Positions 8,961 to 14,909 of a DNA stretch of 14,909 nucleotides are shown in pieces (positions within the stretch are counted from its first letter, which is position 1; the number at the start of each line of letters is the position of its first letter). The position numbers were made by a program, and so were the translations under genes. Source of the DNA: Larix sibirica (taxonomy: Eukaryota > Streptophyta > Pinopsida > Pinales > Pinaceae). Location of the stretch: positions 53,896-68,804 of the forward strand of contig NWUY0300010183.1 of NCBI GenBank assembly GCA_004151065.3. The letters are read 5' to 3'. Under the pieces are notes generated by a model that worked only from the letters and a program-made list of their open reading frames with translations, was not told where the DNA came from and searched no databases.

Positions 8961-9513
8961 TAATGATCAACGATCTTTGAATTTCTTCTCTGATTGGTCT
9001 CCATAACATGATGCTCCCGCACAATGTGTTGATTAGTCCCAATAAGGGAACCGATTATTGGCGTTGAATATGAGAATCATGGTTATCATGGTTGTCCAAC
9101 ATAGTTATATTATGCTATAATCAAGGATACTAGATTTTCAACCCTTTTGGAGAAATCATAGTGATACCCAAAGCATCCATTCAATAGCAACCTTAAAAGA
9201 ATTAATGCATAACGAATTGATAACATCTAGTTGTATCCATAATGTTACATAAATATTTGACTATGCTCCATAAAGTTAGAACAAAAAAGAATAACAATGA
9301 TACACACATCCATTAACATAATAAATAAAATAAACATATAACCATGAAATGCAATATAGTAATATTTGCACTATAATGTCCACACAATCTTAAAGGGAAA
9401 CCCATAAGCATCCATTGTACTCTTTAATATAAGTATCACCAAATAACCATAACCCAAAGATCACATATAATATCTTGAACATCAAATAATTTAGTTACAA
9501 AATAGTATAGTGG
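8961..9513. other. Non-coding AT-rich spacer, possible gypsy leader
   Basis: There is no convincing coding sequence. It lies upstream of the presumed gag start on the minus strand, where a primer-binding site and 5' LTR end would be expected. A 7-bp inverted repeat (9039-9045 with 9055-9061) lies in this leader, next to sequence that could be a degraded primer-binding site. From 9100 to 9500 the DNA is AT-rich and I see no further structure. Confidence 0.4.
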
Positions 9514-10260
9514 TCAAACACCCATTAGCAAATATGTTAACATGGTTTGAAATATTTTAAGTGCAAGTGAATTGTGTGTCAACAAAATGATTGTTCCTTT
9601 CTCTTTAAGTTGAGCAACTATGCCCCTTTTCTCCCCCAAACCTGGTATAATAAATACCATGGAATAATTCCTAGTTGACCAATAGCTATAATAACACGTC
9701 ACTCTCTCTATTCTCAAGGCTTTTTGTTCCACCTCCAACTTGAAAGAATTTTCTCTCCTTACTAGTCGAGCAACTTCATTCCTCCATTTCAAAACCACAT
9801 AGGTGATTAGCCAAATGTCGTCTTCTTGTGAATGTGTTAAATTGGTCTTGGATCTGAACATCGCGCAAGGGGGCATAACTTATGTCAAGCCCCTAGCTTT
9901 GGTATGGTAGGAGAGTTGCTTTGCTTTGAGGGGAATAAAAATAGTGCTAAGACTCGTTTCCTCGAGGGAAGAAATAGAAGTTCCTAACTCAATGATAGTG
10001 CCTTACTTGCGAAGAGCTTTGGTAAAGAGTTGGTAATACTTTGAATGCCTTGGAGCATAGCTCAGGGTTATGTGCCTTCACTATCTTAGGGAATACTTTT
10101 AGGGACCAACCCTACTTGAGAAGGCATAGACAATAAATAGAACGTTGTCAATTTTAAAATTGTTCTACATCACTATAATGATATTAACATGCATGTGCCT
10201 TTGTTGGAGTATGCCTTAATATTGCATTATTGGTTGGAACTACATATAAACTTTAGGAGG
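9514..10260. other. Unassigned region, possible LTR remnant
   Basis: A minus-strand open stretch of 120 codons (9876-9514) begins MPPCAMFRSKTNLTHSQEDD and includes a charged segment; I recognise no family. The minus-strand sequence from about 10140 to 9850 has a TATA-like TATTTATT at 10137-10130 and GC-richer segments, a composition seen in plant LTRs. I found no second copy elsewhere in the window, so an LTR cannot be shown. It may be a separate decayed element or chance open sequence. Confidence 0.25.
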
Positions 10261-10720
10261 CATGCCAATGCCAATTAGATGCATGTGCACAAGTACAAAC
10301 CATGTTATGTGCATTTTTCCAAAACTTCAAATGATGGTGCTAACAAGTTTATTCTTAAAGGTTAGGCTATTCCCAGGTAGAAGAGGAGTCAATGTAGTGG
10401 AGGAGCACAAATTAACCTCACATATCATATCTATTTTTTGCAAACTCATATGTTTTTAGTAAGAGATGTTGGTGTTATTTTGTGTGTATGAATAAGTATA
10501 AGGGTTACAAGTGCCAACTTATCTTTGATAGTAACATTTTCAGTGTATCAAGGACATCAAAGTTATTTTTTTTTAATTCATAATGTCATTTTTCAAATAA
10601 ATGATGAACCATCACTCGAAAAAAATATATATATATCCAACAAACAAAAAATACATAAAAAAAAATATCAAAAAAGACAACAACTGTCACAACTAGAATC
10701 CTCCATTATGAAGCTTTTGA
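10261..10720. other. Gene-free AT-rich stretch
   Basis: Nothing recognisable was found. A 65-codon plus-strand open frame starting at 10262 lacks family similarity. There are A-rich runs at 10618-10680 and a short (TA)n at about 10626-10636. Confidence 0.5.
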
Positions 10721-10730
10721 ATCTAGTTAT

Positions 10731-10840
10731 AACCGGGACAGGACGAGACCGGGATTGGACAGGACCAGAACCTGCCAAGGGTCAGCCTAAAGGTCAGATT
10801 GGGACCGGACAGGAACTGGCAAAGGGTCAGATGGACATCA
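10731..10840. repeat. GC-rich degenerate tandem segment
   Basis: This block has repeated GGGACCGGACAGGA-like motifs. Two related units are at 10751-10785 and 10801-10830, with a period of about 50 bp, a 5-base length difference and several mismatches. It contrasts with strongly AT-rich surroundings. It lies inside a 166-codon plus-strand open frame (10525-11025) whose protein is low in complexity here (Gly, Thr, Lys, Gln) and unlike any family I know. I read it as a decayed repeat rather than a gene. Confidence 0.55.
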
Positions 10841-10990
10841 GATGTAGACTTACCAAATTTTTTGAGATGGGGACTTACAAGAAAATTGTGTTAAAAGAAC
10901 CGGGCTTTGGGCATATGGACAGGTTTAATATTTTGGATTTCAAATCAGAAAATGGAAACAGGACTGAATTAATTATCAAACAGATTCAAA

Positions 10991-11115
10991 TTTCATATAC
11001 TACCAATTTCAATCCATCCACTTAAAAGCATGAAATTGAAGTGTGAAGTGTAGTTTCTTCACATATTATCACTTTCAATCCATCCATTTAAAAGCATGAA
11101 ATTGAAGTGTAGTAT
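10991..11115. repeat. 66-bp tandem duplication (unit A)
   Basis: Copy 1 begins at 10991 and copy 2 at 11057. The central 30 bases (AATCCATCCA through AAATTGAAG) are nearly identical, with about 15 of 20 matches in the left part. Copy 1 has a small internal GAAGTGT duplication that copy 2 lacks. This is the most diverged, hence probably oldest, of five neighbouring duplications. Confidence 0.85.
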
Positions 11116-11540
11116 TTTTCTGAGATCCTCAGCTTTTAAGAAATCCTTTAGCTTAAATCTCCCATGCTTCATAAAACATTACTGATCAACTTTTTCTTCT
11201 CACTGACCATTCTGATAATATGCATGAATTGTGAAATATGTGGTAAATTAGTCTTCGTTGTCTACAGCCTTCGATTAGCACAAAATTTGCATCGAATTTT
11301 TCATTCTTCTTCCAAATTTGATCAGCACAAGACCTTGTTGAAATGATTTTCCTTTCCTTTCTTCTCATTTTTGAGTAACACTCCACCCAGGTGGAATTTT
11401 TTTTGTTCTTTGTCTTTCTCCACAGGGGTTTTAATGGGACATCTTTATCTGGATTGGATTGAAGATTCCATTAATTCAATGGGCATGGAACCAAGTCAAC
11501 TGTTGATTTAACTCCATGCCAGTTGATAGGTGAAATCTCC
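11116..11540. other. Gene-free stretch with possible LTR-like motif
   Basis: Small open frames on both strands around 11164-11386 show no family similarity. At 11384-11450 a segment with CACCCAGGTGG, a T-rich run, CTCCACAGGGGTTTTAATGG and GACATC resembles the R/U5 pattern seen in many plant Ty1/copia LTRs (a CCCA-GGTTTT-AA-GAGGCA type block). It is too short and isolated to call firmly. Confidence 0.3.
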
Positions 11541-11664
11541 AATCAAAATAAGCTCAAAGGTCTTAATGATGCATAGAAGAGAAATGAAGTTCTTCCCAAA
11601 TCTTCCAATCAAAATAAGCTCAAAGGTCTTAATGATGCATACAAGAGAAATGAAGTTCCTCCCA
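11541..11664. repeat. 66-bp tandem duplication (unit B)
   Basis: Copies are at 11541-11606 and 11607-about 11664, starting AATCAAAATAAGCTCAAAGG. Only about two base differences are seen (ATAGAAG versus ATACAAG, and TTCTTCCC versus TTCCTCCC). The homology begins a few bases earlier (AAATCTCC versus AAATCTTCC), so the original break may lie slightly upstream. Confidence 0.95.
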
Positions 11665-11684
11665 GTTCGCATCGTTTCTGGATG

Positions 11685-11788
11685 TTGGGTATTTTTAGAA
11701 TATTGAACATTTTGTAAAATTTTAAAGAATTCCTAATTGGGTATTTTTAGAATATTGAACATTTTGTAAAATTTTGAAGAATTCCTAA
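11685..11788. repeat. 52-bp tandem duplication (unit C)
   Basis: Copies are at 11685-11736 and 11737-11788, each starting TTGGGTATTTTTAG. One base differs (TTTTAAAG versus TTTTGAAG). It begins only about 20 bases after unit B ends. Confidence 0.96.
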
Positions 11789-11949
11789 TTGTGATGGGAA
11801 GCATTTAAGGTTTTATTTAAATATTATTTATAAATTTAATTCACTATTGTTGTTAGCAGGAAGCTAAACAATTAACCAGTAATATAGACAATAACCTAAT
11901 ATTTTAGATTCACTACCCAGATTCAGAGGATAATACACCCCCTGCTACC

Positions 11950-12036
11950 ACATCCATCCCTAGACTAAGCTTCGACGTTCCCTCTTGAGCAGCACATCCA
12001 TCCCTAGACTGAGCTTCGACGTTCCCTCTTGAGCAA
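11950..12036. repeat. 44-bp tandem duplication (unit D)
   Basis: Copies are at 11950-11993 and 11994-about 12036, each starting ACATCCATCCCTAGACT. One base differs (ACTAAGC versus ACTGAGC). A 44-bp insertion is not a multiple of three, so it would shift any reading frame across it. Confidence 0.95.
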
Positions 12037-12234
12037 GCTACCAGTGTGGAAGAGCAGGTCTTTAGTAGAATAGTTTCATTTACTCTTTTGTACTCACAGT
12101 CACAAACACAAACACAGGAAGAGCAGGTATTTAGTAAAATAGTTTCATTTACTCTTTTGTACTCACAGTCACAGTCACAATCACAAACACAAACACAAAC
12201 ACAAACACAGAAACCATTACCAGATTCTGCTTGA
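12013..12234 (+). CDS. Hypothetical repeat-derived open frame (Gln/Ser/Thr-rich)
   Basis: This plus-strand frame is open from the TGA at 12010-12012 to a TGA at 12232-12234. It has no ATG at its start (a GTG lies at 12046). It encodes two 23-residue repeats, EEQVFSRIVSFTLLYSQSQ with TQTQ and the near-identical EEQVFSKI version, followed by an expanded Ser-Gln/Thr-Gln tract and KPLPDSA. The repeat exists because the 69-bp tandem duplication is a multiple of three. It could be a fragment of an exon or a coincidental open frame over a duplicated segment. I recognise no family, and no splice sites convincingly frame it. I favour coincidence. Confidence 0.2.
   Translation, partial: ASTFPLEQATSVEEQVFSRIVSFTLLYSQSQTQTQEEQVFSKIVSFTLLYSQSQSQSQTQTQTQTQKPLPDSA
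12048..12206. repeat. 69-bp tandem duplication with hexanucleotide expansion (unit E)
   Basis: Copy 1 is at 12048-12116. Copy 2 starts at 12117 with the same GGAAGAGCAGGT opening and runs to about 12206. The copies differ by three base changes in the non-repetitive part. Copy 2's tail is lengthened by extra CACAGT and CACAAA units, making an imperfect hexanucleotide array at 12165-12209. Confidence 0.95.
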
Positions 12235-12239
12235 TCCCT

Positions 12240-12462
12240 AAAACTGTGTCGCTACTCCACCAATTCCTCCCTACAATAGGAATGTACACATGATTGAACA
12301 AATTAGGCCACTTCCTTTGCTGAAAATTGGGATTGGATCAGACCAATTAATCAGTATATCTCCTCCACTCACCTCCAACTAGAATGACATAAAATAAAAA
12401 GCTTTGTGTGAGGATTCCTTACAACAAAAGCATTGCAATCAAATCAGAAACTTGATCACAAG
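12240..12462. other. Gene-free stretch, possible upstream region
   Basis: No coding sequence is recognised. An AT-rich ATAAAATAAAAAG motif at 12390-12402 lies about 60 bases before the ATG of the short secreted-type ORF. It could be a TATA-like element, but it is a weak match and may be chance. Confidence 0.25.
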
Positions 12463-12582
12463 ATGAGGAGATGCACAACGCAAAGGCAAAGATTGATATC
12501 ATTCTGGTTACTGTTCATAGCACTAAGTATCCTAAATACAACGCCAATAAAAGGAGCCACTGAGAGCCAATCTTCTTGGTGA
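12463..12582 (+). CDS. Short ORF with signal-peptide-like N-terminus (possible first exon)
   Basis: An ATG at 12463 opens a 39-codon frame ending in TGA at 12580-12582. The product starts MRRCTTQRQR, a strongly basic n-region, followed by a hydrophobic core LISFWLLFIALSIL and then NTTPIKGATESQSSW. The pattern (basic, hydrophobic, small residues at KGA before TES) is what a plant secretory signal peptide looks like. The peptide could be a small secreted protein. Alternatively the stretch is a first exon: a GT lies just before the stop (TTCTTG/GTGATT at 12573-12584). I recognise no family in the residues after the putative cleavage site. It lies outside the clear transposon blocks. Confidence 0.35.
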   Translation: MRRCTTQRQRLISFWLLFIALSILNTTPIKGATESQSSW

Positions 12583-13248
12583 TTGGGGGTCCATTTCTTG
12601 ACTAAAGAAATATTGAGGCTTGTCCTGCAAATGGGCATTGAAGAAAAATGAAACCCATAGAAACCGAACTCCTAAGAGTACTAAACAGGACAAGATTATG
12701 GATGCCAATAGTACTAAATTGTGGGTGCAACTCATGGTTCCATGAAGATTGATCCTGTCCTCTCAAATTAAGGTTCGTTTTCCTAAATTCAAAAGTGACA
12801 CCCACGAACAATTAAATTCAAAACAAAAACTTGCAATCTTATTACAGTGAACTCTCGCTAAAATCTTTCTGAGCGATTTCCTGCTCTATCAAAACAATTT
12901 CCATTCAGAATTCATGCTAAAATTCAGAGTCTTAGCTAATACACTAAAACTAACTCCTCACATCATTTTTTTAGTAGTTATGAAACATCATTGATGCTCT
13001 TGAAGAAAAAAGGTTTGCATTTTAGGTTTTTTTCGCTCTCTCTCCCTTTTCCACAGTCAACCCATAAAGATACAGACTGAAATGATTAACAGAAATTCTG
13101 CCATTAAGGCAGTAAGCAAAACAGCCGGAACACTGGTTCTAATCTATGTGGGCATGGCAAGGTGCCCCGATGAAGAAAAAAACACAGAATTTGAATGCAT
13201 GTAATGCATAAAATTGAAAATGAATATTCGAAAAACATGAAGGGGCAC
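12583..13248. other. Gene-free stretch between two gene-like signals
   Basis: No recognised coding sequence. Minus-strand open frames at 12735-12532 and 12811-12602 have hydrophobic segments but overlap each other in different frames, and I match neither to a family. At 13161-13168 and 13242-13249 an 8-bp inverted repeat (GGTGCCCC/GGGGCACC) encloses an ATGCAT-rich segment. The stretch would be intron if either adjacent exon-like block is real. Confidence 0.4.
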
Positions 13249-13338
13249 CTGGTCGTAGGGAAGACATCCTTGGTCTTTCATGAGAGCGGTCCGCTGTTCC
13301 GAGGGCTGGCTGTGGCTGTGTGTTTGAGTAGTTGATCA
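13249..13338 (-). CDS. Putative 90-bp internal exon of an unidentified gene
   Basis: On the minus strand a pyrimidine-rich tract (CTTCTTTTCTTTTTCACAG, 13357-13339) directly precedes a GC-richer block that ends ACGACCAG and is followed by GTGCCCC. Both boundaries satisfy the AG/GT rule. The block is 90 bp with phase-1 boundaries on both sides. It is open in the frame giving INYSNTQPQPALGTADR, then SHERPRMSSLRP. Its composition differs from the AT-rich flanks. An ATG at 13440 with a basic MFKRRRRLW start could be a first exon, joined through a donor at about 13413 to give an intron of roughly 75 bp. No family is recognised. Confidence 0.35.
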
Positions 13339-13440
13339 CTGTGAAAAAGAAAAGAAGAAGCATAGCATTACATCACAATTACAATCAAGATTCTCAAGCG
13401 CACAACACAAACACCACAGGCGCCGTCGACGCTTGAACAT

Positions 13441-14305
13441 CACACTAGGTCTTTTCTGTCCAACAATTTGCCTCAATTGTCGGCGTTAATTAACGGAAAA
13501 TTTTGTTTGGTTGTCCCTCTTGTTTTTTCTGTTGGAGGTGCGTGGAATTTTATTTTTATTATTATTATTTAAATTGAGTTTTTTTATTAAATTAATTTTT
13601 TTATTATTTATTTTAATTAAAAAAATTAATTATTTTAAAACACTATTAATTTAAAATTGTATGAATATTAGAGTATAAATTTATGTAGATGTAGTTTAAA
13701 TATTCTAATTTTTCAAATTTTTCCGAGCATATTTTTAGTCTGATTTTGTTTGTGGGGTTAGAAATTAANATTTTATACACTAAGAGATGTGCGTTATTTT
13801 ATGGTTTATTGATATTATCTAATTTTATACACTAAGAGAAAGAAATTCTTTGTGCATAACGAAACTTAGTTCCATCACACCTTCTGAAATCCTTTAAGCC
13901 TCATGTTGAATGTATGTAATGGTTAGCCACAACTCTGACGACCGCAAGCATAAAATAATTTGGATCGCTATCTTATCACCTTTTCTTACCCTGTATCATT
14001 TACAAGTTTACCGATCACAATTAACAATTTAAATCTATACAAGATTTATCTATGGTTTTTCACCTATAGGACTTCATCCATATTTACTATAACTAGCCCT
14101 AGAGATGTTAATTAAAGAATCACCAAATTTTCTAAAAGAACAGTCACTTAATCTACAAATGATTTTAACATTTCACTCTAGCTCATCCAACAAGGCATTG
14201 AAATGATTGAGTTTACATTTAACTAATTTTAATTATGTGATTTATTTGAAAGTTGAATTATATTTTGATGATATGTAGTTTAAGTATTTTTTTTTCTTAT
14301 TTGTT
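13441..14305. other. AT-rich non-coding spacer
   Basis: No coding sequence is visible. Positions 13545-13640 are almost purely A/T with TTA repeats. An ambiguous base (n) lies at 13769. An 18-bp repeat (ATTTTATACACTAAGAGA) occurs at 13770-13787 and 13822-13839. The last few hundred bases may be intron or internal sequence of the hAT element that follows, but no earlier transposase domain was found. Confidence 0.5.
13770..13839. repeat. 18-bp direct repeat, 52-bp spacing
   Basis: ATTTTATACACTAAGAGA occurs identically at 13770-13787 and 13822-13839. The intervening 34 bases are not duplicated. It could be the footprint of an excised insertion or a decayed tandem duplication. Confidence 0.9.
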
Positions 14306-14760
14306 GTAAATGTGTGGTGGCAAAATTACAGTGCAAGAGCACCAAATTTACAGAATTTCACCCTTTGCGTCAGCGAAACATGCAATGCTTCAGGATGTGA
14401 GCACAATTGGAGTGTTTTTGAAAAAATACACTCAAAAAAGAGCTACAAGTTAGAACTTCAACTAAGAAATTATAGTTATTGTAATTTATTACCCTCTAAC
14501 ATGCTTATTACCCTCAAGACTCACTAAATTTATTGATGACCCTCTTAAAGGTTGGATTTCCCACATCTCAGTGATTTGGTATATGTCCACTACAATCTTT
14601 GACTATGGGTGAGGTAGATGAGAAGATACCTGATGTGGAAGCCATTATCTTGGACAATATTAACATATTCTCTGAGTGGAGGGTGGAGTACGAAACCCCT
14701 GTTATGGAGGAGTCACCTGCATGATTGGAGGAGGAGCAACAGCAGGCACAAGGGATGTAA
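14306..14760 (+). pseudogene. hAT transposase C-terminal dimerisation domain (fragment)
   Basis: The plus strand encodes WWQNYSARAPNLQNF, then SETCNASGCEHNWSVFEKIH and SKKSYKLE (14315-about 14455). This is the conserved C-terminal block of plant hAT transposases (WW..YG..AP.LQ..A...L.QTCS.S.CERNWS.FE.IH.KKRN.L). This domain mediates transposase dimerisation. After a frameshift the tail resumes in another frame from about 14605: EKIPDVEAI, LDNINIFSEWRVEYETPVME, then TGA at 14722-14724. The same frame continues as LEEEQQQAQGM to a TAA at 14758-14760, so the TGA may be a premature stop. The RNase H-like catalytic core and BED zinc finger are absent, and terminal inverted repeats were not found. 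Confidence 0.85.
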
Positions 14761-14909
14761 CACTCCAATCTTAGTAGGATACTGTATAAGTAAATAGTAT
14801 ATATATATATATAGGAAAGTGTGCATTAAGGTTAAAACTCAATATAGTTATTAAAAAGAGATTAATTAACTATAGTTTTGTATTAGGTGCATGGATGACA
14901 AGTGGTGTC
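14761..14909. other. Region 3' of the hAT fragment, with (TA)n
   Basis: No coding sequence is seen. A (TA)n run lies at 14798-14813. This would be 3' UTR or terminal sequence of the hAT element, but the matching terminal inverted repeat cannot be identified because the 5' half is missing and the window ends. Confidence 0.5.

Noticed and set aside
10045-10070. tRNA B-box or A-box-like sequence (GCATAGCTCAGGGTTA)
   Set aside because: No cloverleaf arms or second control box could be placed around it.
10525-11025. 166-codon plus-strand open frame as a real gene
   Set aside because: It spans an A-rich run, the GC-rich tandem block and the start of a tandem duplication. The protein is low in complexity and has no recognisable domain.
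11186-11386. Overlapping opposite-strand open frames at 11164-11386
   Set aside because: Both are short, overlap each other antisense, and carry no recognisable motif or splice context.
10991-12206. CRISPR array or satellite DNA
   Set aside because: Each unit is duplicated only once and the units are unrelated, with no regular spacers. A CRISPR array would also be out of place in plant nuclear DNA.
13161-13249. MicroRNA-like hairpin from the GGTGCCCC/GGGGCACC arms
   Set aside because: Only about 8 bp pair, with a loop of more than 70 bases, far too weak for a precursor stem.

Overview
The window reads as nuclear DNA of a seed plant. It is AT-rich and dominated by decayed transposable elements, with no bacterial-style gene packing, no operons and no intact long ORF. 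The plant LINE/L1, plant Ty3/gypsy and hAT remnants all point this way. A large, repeat-rich gymnosperm-like genome is my inference from the protein flavour of the elements, not something the sequence proves. I found no undescribed functional system; the most unusual signal is a run of five short tandem duplications at 10991-12206.

Layout. (1) About 25-4800, minus strand: a nearly full-length but dead L1-type LINE. Read 5' to 3' on its own strand (high to low coordinates) it has an ORF1 tail, endonuclease, connector, reverse transcriptase, post-RT region, zf-RVT domain, RNase H and 3' UTR. Stops and frameshifts interrupt it, and key residues of the endonuclease, zinc knuckle and RNase H have changed, while the RT core motifs remain. 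(2) About 4785-5260, plus strand: the 3' end (RNase H tail plus 3' UTR) of a second, divergent LINE, abutting the 5' end of the first head-to-head. (3) About 5340-8960, minus strand: the decayed internal region of a Ty3/gypsy element (gag, retropepsin-like protease, linker, RT), cut off just after the RT palm; no LTR pair was found. (4) 8960-10990: AT-rich sequence with no clear gene, possibly including LTR remains, plus a short GC-rich block.

(5) 10990-13440: the part least like transposon sequence. It has five consecutive short tandem duplications, a short plus-strand ORF with a signal-peptide-like N-terminus (12463-12582), and a minus-strand 90-bp exon-like block with good splice-site flanks (13249-13338). 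This may be the margin of a host gene, but no gene family is recognised. (6) 13440-14300: very AT-rich spacer with one ambiguous base. (7) About 14306-14760, plus strand: the C-terminal dimerisation exon of a hAT transposase, frameshifted and with a premature stop.

The elements do not act together. They are independent insertions layered over time, and all appear unable to move on their own.
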